Shown in pieces: positions 22,844 to 29,859 of a stretch of DNA of 64,000 nucleotides. The stretch is from contig NZ_JUQX01000018.1 of the NCBI RefSeq assembly GCF_001074565.1, forward strand, positions 141,874 through 205,873. The letters are read 5' to 3'. Both the position numbers and the translations under genes were made by a program. How positions within the stretch are numbered: position 1 is the first letter of the stretch; each line of letters opens with the position of its first letter. This DNA is from Streptococcus pseudopneumoniae. Its GTDB lineage: Bacteria; Bacillota; Bacilli; Lactobacillales; Streptococcaceae. The notes beneath the pieces were generated by a model that was not told where the DNA came from, did not search any database, and saw only the letters and a list, made by a program, of their open reading frames with translations.

Positions 22844-23584
22844 TTATTTTACCTCGATCCGTTTTTTCAGTTGGATGACCAAGACACCAAAGAAAACTGT
22901 ATAACCTAGTACAACCAAGGCAGCAAGAATGTTAAACTCGTGGTGCTCCAAATAAGTAGAGACAACCTGCATCAGTTGATAGGTTGGGGTCAGTTTTCCA
23001 ATGGATTGGAGCCATTCTGGGAAGGAACTCAAAGGGAACCAGAGTCCACCTAGGACAGCCAAAGCAATGTAGGCAATATTTCCAATAACCGTCATCAGTT
23101 GGGCGCTGGGAAGCAAGCTCACCAATACCCCCATGCTGATAAAGACCACGCTTCCGACCAGCAAAACAACTCCAATCACCAACCAATCAAGCCAAGGCAG
23201 AGTCACTCCACGGACAAAATGACCAACCGAAAAGACAACTATAATTGATAACAAGAAAGTCAGCAGAGTACTGAACAGTTTTGATACATAATATTCTACC
23301 ATAGATACAGGAGAATGTTGAAGCAATTTTTGCCAGTTGTTTGTCTTATCAGACTCGAGTGTGCTAGGGATACTGAAAAAAGCACTTGACATGATACTAA
23401 AGAGCGTCATGGCAAAAAGATAGGCTTGAAGAGCAATTTCTGGAATATCTGACCCTGACATCATACCAGAAAAAATCAGGTAAAACACACTTGGGAGTCC
23501 GATGGATAGCAAGTAGTAGACGGCTTGCCGCTTCATCTGAATGATTTCCACTTTCATGAGACTTATCATATTTTTCATCGTCAA
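22844..23584 (-). CDS. ABC-2 type permease
   Basis: Integral membrane subunit of an exporter, 246 residues with six hydrophobic segments and the ABC-2 layout (VEIIQMKRQAVYYLLSIGLPSVFY at the N-terminus, written here in part; GGLWFPLSSFPEWLQSIGKLTPTYQ before the last segments). It pairs with the ATPase encoded 6 bases upstream and is followed at 4 bases by the kinase. Substrate unknown; a lipid or antimicrobial compound is a reasonable guess from similar kinase-linked loci. Confidence 0.88.
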   Translation of the reverse strand: MTMKNMISLMKVEIIQMKRQAVYYLLSIGLPSVFYLIFSGMMSGSDIPEIALQAYLFAMTLFSIMSSAFFSIPSTLESDKTNNWQKLLQHSPVSMVEYYVSKLFSTLLTFLLSIIVVFSVGHFVRGVTLPWLDWLVIGVVLLVGSVVFISMGVLVSLLPSAQLMTVIGNIAYIALAVLGGLWFPLSSFPEWLQSIGKLTPTYQLMQVVSTYLEHHEFNILAALVVLGYTVFFGVLVIQLKKRIEVK

Positions 23585-23590
23585 TCTCCT

Positions 23591-24466
23591 TTAGTCTTGA
23601 GTCGTTTCGAAGATACTGTCTAAGAGAGTTCGATTGCGAACTTCAATTTCTTCGATCGTGCAGCCCTGTTCTTGCAAGGCTTTCCATACCTGGCTGGCTT
23701 CTTTGGTGGTGAAGGAAAGAGCGTTTTGCTTGATTTCAATCTCTTGAACCTGGTCCAAAGTGCTGATAAATTCCTGATAAGTTAGAGGTACCGTAAAGTG
23801 TTTTTCTTGTTCTTCACCACGCATAGCATAAGGCGTCGTATCGCGAATCAATTCTCCCTTGTGGAGAACCAAAATGCGGTCAGCCGTATGTTCTACCTCT
23901 TCAATATAGTGAGAAGAATAAACAATGGTGACACCATTTTTCTTTAACTGATTGACAATTTCCCAAAAATGCTGACGTGTCGAGGTATCCATTGCAGCAG
24001 TCGGCTCATCTAAAAATAGAATTTTCGGACGACCTATTAAAGACAACACAAAAGAGAACAAACGTTTTTGCCCCCCAGACAACTTGCCCGCTAGCTGATT
24101 TTTCTGCTTGTCTGAGAATCTCAACAAGTCATCAATTTCTTTGTCTGAAAGGCTGTCAGGATAAAGTGACTTGAAAAATGATAGAAGTTCTTTCACTTTC
24201 AAGCTTTGGACAACTGCATTTTCTTGAGGCAAGACAGAAATAAGCTGCTTTAATCGAGGATCTGTTGGCGCAAATCCTTGAATGGTTACCTGACCTGAGC
24301 TCACGAACTTGTCGCCCAAGAGGCAATCAATCAAAGTTGTCTTTCCTGCTCCATTAGGTCCTATCAAGGCGACACATTCACCATCGTTGATTTCAAAGGA
24401 GATGTTCCGCAAGATCTCCTTGTCTTTTATTTTCTTACTCAATTTCTCAACTTTAATCACAGTCAT
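23591..24466 (-). CDS. ABC transporter ATP-binding protein
   Basis: Exporter ATPase of 291 residues. Walker A is GPNGAGKTT near 37, the signature is KLSGGQKRL near 130 and Walker B is ILFLDEPTAAMD near 150, with switch histidine in VYSSHYIEEV. The C-terminal 80 residues are the accessory region common in ABC-2 exporters. Its start overlaps the preceding small membrane gene by 14 bases. It works with the permease encoded next. Confidence 0.93.
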   Translation of the reverse strand: MTVIKVEKLSKKIKDKEILRNISFEINDGECVALIGPNGAGKTTLIDCLLGDKFVSSGQVTIQGFAPTDPRLKQLISVLPQENAVVQSLKVKELLSFFKSLYPDSLSDKEIDDLLRFSDKQKNQLAGKLSGGQKRLFSFVLSLIGRPKILFLDEPTAAMDTSTRQHFWEIVNQLKKNGVTIVYSSHYIEEVEHTADRILVLHKGELIRDTTPYAMRGEEQEKHFTVPLTYQEFISTLDQVQEIEIKQNALSFTTKEASQVWKALQEQGCTIEEIEVRNRTLLDSIFETTQD

Positions 24467-24647
24467 GAGATTCTCCTTTCAACCACTCCATTCCCATAGG
24501 GAAAACGACAAAAATCATAAATCCAATCCCCCAAGCACCACGAATGAATTGGCCAAGCAAGGTTTGGTCAAACCAACCTGTAAACATTTCCACTAACCAT
24601 GCCAAGAGTGACAGGCCGATAAAAAGATAGGTGATTGTTTTTTTCAT
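24453..24647 (-). CDS. small membrane protein of the two-component/ABC operon (second gene)
   Basis: A 64-residue protein with two hydrophobic segments (ITYLFIGLSLLAWLVEMF and GAWGIGFMIFVVFPMG) and a charged tail. Its ATG overlaps the stop of the first small gene by 4 bases, and its 3' end overlaps the ATPase start by 14 bases. Tight overlaps on both sides support it as a real gene. The function is unknown; it may be a subunit or modulator of the exporter or kinase. Confidence 0.75.
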   Translation of the reverse strand: MKKTITYLFIGLSLLAWLVEMFTGWFDQTLLGQFIRGAWGIGFMIFVVFPMGMEWLKGESHDCD

Positions 24648-24835
24648 TCCTCAAACTCCTTTTTCACTTCTCTGACTAATTTCAAACCTTCTCTGACAAG
24701 CCAAGACATCATTCCAAAGCCAGCAAAGAGCTCCCAAGGAAAATGGTAGAAACCCTCGTCCAATCCTGAAAACATGAGATAGGTCATAACTCCTGCTGCT
24801 ACTAAACTCACTGCGACAATCATTTTATTTTTCAT
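24644..24835 (-). CDS. small membrane protein of the two-component/ABC operon (first gene)
   Basis: A 63-residue protein with two hydrophobic segments (MIVAVSLVAAGVMTYLMF and PWELFAGFGMMSWLV) and a basic/acidic tail (REVKKEFEE). I use the ATG at 24835, which has GGAGG about 9 bases upstream. The in-frame ATG at 24862 would lie inside the predicted -10 and upstream of the transcript start. It is the first gene of the operon. It resembles its neighbour in size and layout, as a paired small-membrane-protein set. Confidence 0.7.
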   Translation of the reverse strand: MKNKMIVAVSLVAAGVMTYLMFSGLDEGFYHFPWELFAGFGMMSWLVREGLKLVREVKKEFEE

Positions 24836-24861
24836 TTCTTCTTCCTCCATTTCATACTTCA

Positions 24862-24928
24862 ATTATAGTCTTTTGAAGTTAGCGGAGCTAGATGCTTCTG
24901 TCACTAGGAAATATGACAAATGTCATAT
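24862..24928 (-). promoter_or_regulatory. operon promoter with upstream palindrome
   Basis: A minus-strand TATAAT (24862-24867) has no good -35. The near-perfect palindrome ATATGACA-AA-TGTCATAT (24911-24928) is centred about 64 bp upstream of the predicted start. This arrangement fits activation by the NarL-type regulator of the same operon. The remaining bases to 25060 contain no recognised gene. Confidence 0.55.
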
Positions 24929-25062
24929 AAAGAGGCGGTGGGGTAGATGTCCCTATACCAAGTATCAATTTCCTAGTTCTAGTCACGCGAATATGATTAG
25001 AAACCCTTTAAAGTCTAAGAAAGACTTGATCTATCCGTAACCCGCACAAAGGATTCTTACAA

Positions 25063-25100
25063 ATAAAAAGAGGGCAGGATTTATAATCCCAGCCTCTTTC
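25063..25100 (-). terminator. terminator after the lipoprotein gene
   Basis: Minus-strand AAAGAGG...GGATT / AATCC...CCTCTTTTT long stem with internal mismatches and a T-run. Confidence 0.7.
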
Positions 25101-25102
25101 GT

Positions 25103-25645
25103 TTATTCTTCTCTAAATCCTTGTAACTTTAAACCAGCAATCAGAGTATTCGGCTTCTTAAAGTCTTCTACACTATCCTCAAGCGATTTAAAGAAATAAG
25201 TCTTTTTAACTCTATCCATATCTGCTTTCTCAAGGTCAAGATCGATAACTATTCTCATCTTTTTATTATCGGTGATAAAATATTCAACCTTAACACCTGG
25301 CTCGTCCTTGATTTCAAGATACTCTGGAGAGCTTTCCGCAGCTTCGCGAAAGACTTCTTGAAATTCTTCCAGAGTAATTTCTGCAGGAATTTCCTCTCCA
25401 AATTCTCCCAACATATCCATCTTGTATCGTTTTACAACATCTGTGTAAACTAAAGTCAGAGTAACATCGGAGTTATCAATTCTTCCTTTGAGAACTTTGG
25501 TCGTTTCCTTGATTTCTTCTTTCACCTGACTAGATGAATCAACCGAACTTGCTGTACTACTTGAATCTGTTGTTGCGGTGTCGGTTTGACCACAGCCAGC
25601 AAGAGCAAGTAACGCTGCAAAAATCAATCCTAAAACTTTCTTCAT
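25103..25645 (-). CDS. DUF1307-type (YehR-like) lipoprotein
   Basis: A 180-residue exported lipoprotein. The signal peptide MKKVLGLIFAALLALAGCGQ ends in the lipobox LALAGC, followed by a Ser/Thr-rich linker (TDTATTDSSSTASSVDSSS). The globular part (KGRIDNSDVTLTLVYTDVVKRYKM, quoted in part, to the end) resembles the DUF1307/YehR family. The start at 25645 sits 10 bases after the fakA stop. It is the third gene of asp23-fakA-lipoprotein. The function is unknown, and a link with fatty-acid kinase is only positional. Confidence 0.8.
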   Translation of the reverse strand: MKKVLGLIFAALLALAGCGQTDTATTDSSSTASSVDSSSQVKEEIKETTKVLKGRIDNSDVTLTLVYTDVVKRYKMDMLGEFGEEIPAEITLEEFQEVFREAAESSPEYLEIKDEPGVKVEYFITDNKKMRIVIDLDLEKADMDRVKKTYFFKSLEDSVEDFKKPNTLIAGLKLQGFREE

Positions 25646-25655
25646 TAAAAATCTC

Positions 25656-27323
25656 CTATTCCACACTGAAGAGATATGGGTAAACAGGTTGTTGACCTTG
25701 GTGGATTTCGACTTCAACATCTTCAAATTCTTCTGCGATTTCTTGGGCGATTTGGTTAGCCAATTCTTCACTTCCATCTTCACCAATATAGAAGGTTACG
25801 ATTTCACTGTCTTCATCCAACATATGTTTCAATGTTTTAGTCAGAGTTTGGTGCATGTCAGGGTTTGATACGAGGATCTTACCATCTACCATACCAAGAT
25901 TGTCATTTTCATGAATTGCTAATCCATCGATAGTTGTATCACGAACGGCTGTTGTTACACTACCACTTACGACATCACCAAGGGCTGCAGTCATACGTTC
26001 TTTGTTTTCTTCGATTGATTTGCTTGGATCAAAGGCAAGAAGACTGGTCAACCCTTGAGGAATTGTACGTGCTTCTACAACAACAGCAGGTTGTTCAAGC
26101 ACTTCAGCCGCAGACTGAGCTGCCATAAAGATATTTTTGTTGTTTGGCAAGAAGATGATGTTGCGAGCATTGACCTGTTCAACAGCCTTGATAAAGTCTT
26201 CTGTTGAAGGGTTCATCGTCTGCCCACCTTCGATGACATAATCCACACCTTGGGCACGGAAGATATCTGCTAAACCTTGACCAGCTACTACTGCGATAAG
26301 GGCATACTCTTTTGTTTCAGCAGGCTTGTTTCCTTGAGTTGCTTCTTTTTCAACTTGCGCCTCGTGTTGATTACGCATGTTGTCCACTTTGACCTTGATC
26401 AAGCTACCATATTTGAGACCTTCTTGCATGACAAGACCTGGATCTTCTGTATGGACGTGAACTTTGACGATTTCATCATCATTGACAACAAGTAGAGAGT
26501 CACCTAAGTCATTCAAGTAGTTACGGAATTCATCGTAGTCAAAGTCCTTAGAATAAGTTGGACCTTGTTTGAGAGCTACCATGATCTCTGTACAGTAACC
26601 GAAGGTAATATCCTCAGTTGCCACATGCCCTGCTACAGACTTGTGGTGCTCTGCATTGATCATTTCACTCATGTTGGCAGGAGTCGCTACAAAGTCTTCA
26701 GAAGCACTGTATTCACCAGTAAGAGCTGAAAGGAAGCCTTCGTAGATGAAGACCAAACCTTGACCACCTGAGTCTACCACACCAACTTCCTTAAGGACTG
26801 GAAGCATTTCTGGTGTCTTAGCCAAAGCTGCTTTCGCGCCTTCCAAGGCTGCACGCATGACCTCAACAGCATCATCTGTCTCCTCGGCTTTTTTCTTAGC
26901 CCCAATGGCTGCACCACGAGAAACTGTTAAAATAGTTCCTTCGACTGGTTTCATAACTGCTTTATAAGCTACTTCGACACCGGATTGGAAGGCAAGAGCC
27001 AAGTCTTGACCTGTTAATTCATCTTTTTCCTTGATAGCCTGAGAGAAGCCACGGAAGAGCTGAGAAGTGATAACCCCTGAGTTCCCACGCGCACCCATCA
27101 AGAGTCCTTTGGCAAGAATGTTCGCTACTTCTCCAACTGTAGAAGCAGGCTTGTCTGCTACTTCTTTCGCACCATTTTCAATGGTCATTCCCATGTTTGT
27201 CCCAGTATCTCCATCTGGAACTGGAAAGACGTTTAATGAATTGACATATTCTGCTTGCTTATTCAAACGAGTTGATGCAGCTTGCACCATCTCTTGAAAT
27301 AAGCTGGTAGTAATTTTTGACAC
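25656..27323 (-). CDS. fakA: fatty acid kinase catalytic subunit FakA (DAK2/DegV-associated)
   Basis: Phosphorylates exogenous fatty acids held by FakB (DegV) proteins, so that they can enter phospholipid synthesis. In 555 residues the N-terminal DhaL/DAK2 ATP-binding domain has the metal-binding motif VPDGDTGTNMG near 33-44 and GARGNSGVITSQ near 76. The middle domain and the C-terminal FakB-contacting domain (FYIGEDGSEELANQIAQE) follow. It starts two bases after the asp23 stop, an order conserved in Firmicutes. Confidence 0.94.
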   Translation of the reverse strand: MSKITTSLFQEMVQAASTRLNKQAEYVNSLNVFPVPDGDTGTNMGMTIENGAKEVADKPASTVGEVANILAKGLLMGARGNSGVITSQLFRGFSQAIKEKDELTGQDLALAFQSGVEVAYKAVMKPVEGTILTVSRGAAIGAKKKAEETDDAVEVMRAALEGAKAALAKTPEMLPVLKEVGVVDSGGQGLVFIYEGFLSALTGEYSASEDFVATPANMSEMINAEHHKSVAGHVATEDITFGYCTEIMVALKQGPTYSKDFDYDEFRNYLNDLGDSLLVVNDDEIVKVHVHTEDPGLVMQEGLKYGSLIKVKVDNMRNQHEAQVEKEATQGNKPAETKEYALIAVVAGQGLADIFRAQGVDYVIEGGQTMNPSTEDFIKAVEQVNARNIIFLPNNKNIFMAAQSAAEVLEQPAVVVEARTIPQGLTSLLAFDPSKSIEENKERMTAALGDVVSGSVTTAVRDTTIDGLAIHENDNLGMVDGKILVSNPDMHQTLTKTLKHMLDEDSEIVTFYIGEDGSEELANQIAQEIAEEFEDVEVEIHQGQQPVYPYLFSVE

Positions 27324-27325
27324 GA

Positions 27326-27691
27326 TTATTCTCCTACAACTTTGATATTTTGAATGTAGACATTCACAGTCTGAGCAGTAATTCCTAGTTGGTTTTCCAA
27401 ACTAAAACGAACGCTCTCTTGGATGTTTTTTGAGACTTCACTAATCTTTGTTCCGTAGCTCAACACGGTATAAACATCAACTGCAATGCTGCCATCCTCG
27501 GCTGCTTTTACGACAACGCCTTTTGCATAATTTTCCTTACCAAGAAGGGCTTGGAAATTATCTTTGAGGGCATTTTTACTAGCCATACCGACCACACCAA
27601 AAATCTCAGTTGCTGCACCACCTACAACGGTTGCAATCACTTCATCTGTCAGTTCGATTTGACCATCTTTTGTATTAATTTTTACAGTCAT
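27326..27691 (-). CDS. Asp23/Gls24 family envelope stress protein
   Basis: Small cytoplasmic or membrane-associated protein of 121 residues (MTVKINTKDGQIELTDEVIA). It has the family core GAATEIFGVVGMASK and VVVKAAEDGSIAVDVYTVLSYGTKISEV (quoted in part), with a C-terminal IQNIKVVGE. The ATG at 27691 fits the family N-terminus better than upstream in-frame starts, which would run into the promoter and the BOX element. It precedes fakA by two bases. A candidate promoter is TTTACA, 17 bases, TAAAAT just upstream. Confidence 0.88.
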   Translation of the reverse strand: MTVKINTKDGQIELTDEVIATVVGGAATEIFGVVGMASKNALKDNFQALLGKENYAKGVVVKAAEDGSIAVDVYTVLSYGTKISEVSKNIQESVRFSLENQLGITAQTVNVYIQNIKVVGE

Positions 27692-27774
27692 TTTTTTTAC
27701 CTCAACTAGTTGATACTCTATTTTATCATATTTCAGCCCAAGTGTAAAAGCAGAATGCTGTATCGGCGGATATT

Positions 27775-27881
27775 TATACTCAATGAAAATCAAAAAACAA
27801 ACTAGGAAGCTAGCCACAGACAGTACTTGAGTACGGCAAGGCGAAGCTGACGTAGTTTGAATTTGATTTTCGAAGAGTATT
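27775..27881 (+). repeat. BOX element (A and C modules, no B)
   Basis: It starts TATACTCAATGAAAATCAAA, contains ACTAGGAAGCTAGCC and the BOX hallmark TACGGCAAGGCGAAGCTGACG split over its centre, and ends TCGAAGAGTATTA. This is the boxA-boxC form. It lies between the asp23 promoter and the rpmB terminator. Confidence 0.85.
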
Positions 27882-27910
27882 ACTCTATTTTTCAAATGTT
27901 TTTATCTCTA

Positions 27911-27941
27911 GAGCAAAAGAAAAAGACCAGTCAGGTCTTTT
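27911..27941 (-). terminator. rpmB terminator
   Basis: Minus-strand AAAAGACC / GGTCTTTTT hairpin followed by CTTTT, just after the rpmB stop codon. Confidence 0.85.
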
Positions 27942-27949
27942 CATTTTTA

Positions 27950-28138
27950 TTAAACGCGTTCAACTTTACCTGATTTCAAAGCACGAGCTGAAGCCCAAAC
28001 TTTTTTAGGTTTACCATCGATAAGAACAGTAACTTTTTGAAGGTTTGGTTTTACGGCACGTTTTGTTTGGTTCATCGCGTGTGAACGGTTGTTTCCTGAT
28101 ACAGTCTTACGACCTGTAAAGTAACATACTTTAGCCAT
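27950..28138 (-). CDS. rpmB: 50S ribosomal protein L28
   Basis: A 62-residue ribosomal protein with the family pattern [27 protein letters not shown] (shown in part) and [15 protein letters not shown]. It carries no zinc-binding cysteine pairs beyond a single N-terminal Cys. It is transcribed alone, with AGGAGG before the start and a candidate promoter TTGCCA, 17 bases, TAACAT upstream. Confidence 0.97.
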   Translation of the reverse strand: MAKVCYFTGRKTVSGNNRSHAMNQTKRAVKPNLQKVTVLIDGKPKKVWASARALKSGKVERV

Positions 28139-28244
28139 TGTGTTTTCCTCCTATTAGATCTAATATAGCGGATGTGCTAGCACCACATACCGTACTATGT
28201 TATCACACTTTCTTATTTTTGGCAAGGGAATTGGAAGACTTTTT

Positions 28245-28919
28245 TTATTTGACGTAGACAACTTCTAATTTACCAAAAGCTACCTCTCCACGGATAATCA
28301 AGGTTTTGCTGGTTGGGGCTACAGGAGCATCTGCCTTGGCTACTCCACAAGAAGTCTCCACCTTTAGGTCCACTCTCCAGTGTTGGGGCACATAGATAAC
28401 TGCATTCCCTAAACTGACTTCTACCTTCAAGGTTGCACTATCGCCTAACATCTCTGCATTGTCATAATAAATCTTGGCATTTCCACAGCTAACTTCAAAC
28501 TGGTCTTCTACCAAGTCTTGGTCCTGTTTGTAAAAAGTTCCACTACCAAAGGAAACTTCCTTTTCTGTTAGAATGGTCTTTTCAGCGTCATACCACCATT
28601 TTTTCCCGTACCAAAACTTACTTGAATGCGTCAGATAACCAACACCTAGAACTGCTAAGATACTAGCCCAAAACAAAGATTGGTTTGGAATAGGAAAAAT
28701 GTTATAAAAATGATTCGCAATCATTAAGGCTACTAGAGCGGTAAAAACTGCTGATGTTAGATGACGACGAAGCAAAGCTTCAACTGATTGGTAAGCAAAA
28801 AAGGCGATACCAATCAAAGGCCATATCTTGCCATCCAAAGAAGGAATTCCAAAATTTCCTTGCAGCAAGATCCAAGCTGCTAAAACCAATAAAACAATAC
28901 CAAATGCTTTCTTTTTCAT
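28245..28919 (-). CDS. LiaF-like membrane protein paired with a LytTR regulator
   Basis: A 224-residue protein with four N-terminal membrane segments (about 5-100: FGIVLLVLAAWILLQG, WPLIGIAFFAYQSV, FTALVALMIANHF, FWASILAVLGVGYL). A C-terminal toast-rack domain (DUF2154/LiaF C-terminal type) has repeated SFGSGTF, SCGNAKIYY, SLGNAVIYV and SCGVAKAD motifs. It lies 5 bases after a LytTR regulator gene. In LytTR regulatory systems such a membrane partner often restrains the regulator. That role here is an inference from gene order. Confidence 0.82.
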   Translation of the reverse strand: MKKKAFGIVLLVLAAWILLQGNFGIPSLDGKIWPLIGIAFFAYQSVEALLRRHLTSAVFTALVALMIANHFYNIFPIPNQSLFWASILAVLGVGYLTHSSKFWYGKKWWYDAEKTILTEKEVSFGSGTFYKQDQDLVEDQFEVSCGNAKIYYDNAEMLGDSATLKVEVSLGNAVIYVPQHWRVDLKVETSCGVAKADAPVAPTSKTLIIRGEVAFGKLEVVYVK

Positions 28920-28924
28920 GTCTG

Positions 28925-29374
28925 TTACCTCATGTTTCTTAGATTTTCTTTTAGGAGGGATTGGTAATGTCGTGAGACATGAACCTCCTTGTGCGTCTGA
29001 TAAAAGGAAATGGTGCCCGTTCCTGAAAAGGACTTGTCCACTGAGTAAATCTGACGGATATTTGCGATAGTTGACTTGGAAACTCGACTAAAATAGCGAG
29101 GCAAGATAGACTCCAACTCATAGAGCTTGAGGCGAACCTCATAAGCTTCCTTCTGGTTATGAGCGTAGATCTTGCTCCCTTCTGTTTCAAAGAAGAGAAT
29201 TTCTGAAAGGTCTAGGTAATATTCACCTGTCCCCTTGTAAAAAGTCAACCTCGGAGCCTTTGACTCTTGCAAGAGCCGTTGCAAATCTGCAATTTCATCT
29301 GTCAAAGCAGGGGTCTTGATGACAATTTCAGTCTCATCTAAATTGCCGTCAATCTCAATTCGTAACTTCATCAC
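28925..29374 (-). CDS. LytTR-family DNA-binding regulator
   Basis: A 149-residue regulator without a receiver domain. Residues 1-45 are a small leader region. The LytTR DNA-binding domain occupies about 48-149 (LSEILFFETEGSKIYAHN, YFSRVSKSTIANIRQI, VSRHYQSLLKENL). It is the first gene of a two-gene unit with the LiaF-like membrane protein. A direct repeat of the spacing bound by LytTR dimers lies upstream of its promoter, which suggests autoregulation. Its inducing signal is unknown. Confidence 0.88.
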   Translation of the reverse strand: MMKLRIEIDGNLDETEIVIKTPALTDEIADLQRLLQESKAPRLTFYKGTGEYYLDLSEILFFETEGSKIYAHNQKEAYEVRLKLYELESILPRYFSRVSKSTIANIRQIYSVDKSFSGTGTISFYQTHKEVHVSRHYQSLLKENLRNMR

Positions 29375-29391
29375 ATCTCCTTTCTGACTCT

Positions 29392-29420
29392 ACTATATCA
29401 AAGCTAAATTAGGAATACAA
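29392..29420 (-). promoter_or_regulatory. LytTR operon promoter
   Basis: Minus-strand TTGTAT (29415-29420), 17-base spacer, TATAGT (29392-29397). Confidence 0.65.
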
Positions 29421-29429
29421 GGGCAAAAA

Positions 29430-29460
29430 AGTAAGTGGTCAATTTGAAGCAGTAAGTGGT
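29430..29460. promoter_or_regulatory. LytTR-type direct repeat
   Basis: AGTAAGTGGT occurs at 29430-29439 and again at 29451-29460. The starts are exactly 21 bp apart, two helical turns. This is the spacing used by LytTR regulators such as ComE and AgrA. The repeats lie 9 bp upstream of the -35 of the LytTR gene. Confidence 0.6.
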
Positions 29461-29661
29461 TGTAAGACTAGCTTGACTTACATGTCAAAATAAGAAGAAA
29501 AGGAATCCCCACACCAGACCACAAGCATAACCTACGAGCACATCCTTGGGATAATGAACACCACCCAAGACTCGCACAAGACCGAGAAAAGCTGATGAGA
29601 CCAATAAAACCAACCCCACAGGCAGATTTGCATGCAAGCAAGCCATGGAAATGATGGTTTT
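29450..29661 (-). pseudogene. truncated 3' copy of the PAP2 phosphatase gene
   Basis: The minus strand encodes the last 57 residues of a PAP2 phosphatase (TIISMACLHANLPVG to the stop at 29485), including the catalytic HYPKD region. Compared with the intact gene at 34300-34803, 50 of 57 residues are the same. The similarity continues beyond the stop to the LytTR repeat, and stops abruptly at about 29661 in the other direction. The fragment lacks the KxxxxxxRP and PSRH motifs, so it cannot be active. It marks the left edge of the accessory insert. Confidence 0.8.
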
Positions 29662-29703
29662 TACTTTCATTAGTTACGAAATAACACATATCAAAATCAG
29701 TTT

Positions 29704-29730
29704 GAGCAAAGAAACTTCTTTGCTCTTTTT
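29704..29730 (+). terminator. orphan plus-strand terminator
   Basis: GAGCAAAGAA / TTCTTTGCTC hairpin followed by TTTTT on the plus strand. No plus-strand gene ends upstream of it. It may be left from the donor of the insert or may end a small RNA. Confidence 0.6.
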
Positions 29731-29790
29731 ATCTAAGTTTTAAAATTGGAGTAATTTAAATATAAAATTAAGTCAAAAAAAAACATTTTA

Positions 29791-29799
29791 TGATATTAT
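29791..29799 (+). promoter_or_regulatory. candidate promoter of the LPXTG surface protein
   Basis: Extended -10 TGATATTAT (TATTAT at 29794-29799) with a weak AGTCAA about 17 bases upstream, 60 bases before the ATG. Confidence 0.4.
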
Positions 29800-29859
29800 A
29801 GTAAAGAACAAAAGAAATTTTGTGCAATTAATTTAGAAAAAGATAAAGAGGGATCTGAT

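Noticed and set aside
27692..27895. N-terminal extension of the Asp23-like protein
   Set aside because: It would be encoded by the promoter and the BOX element; the 121-residue form fits the family.
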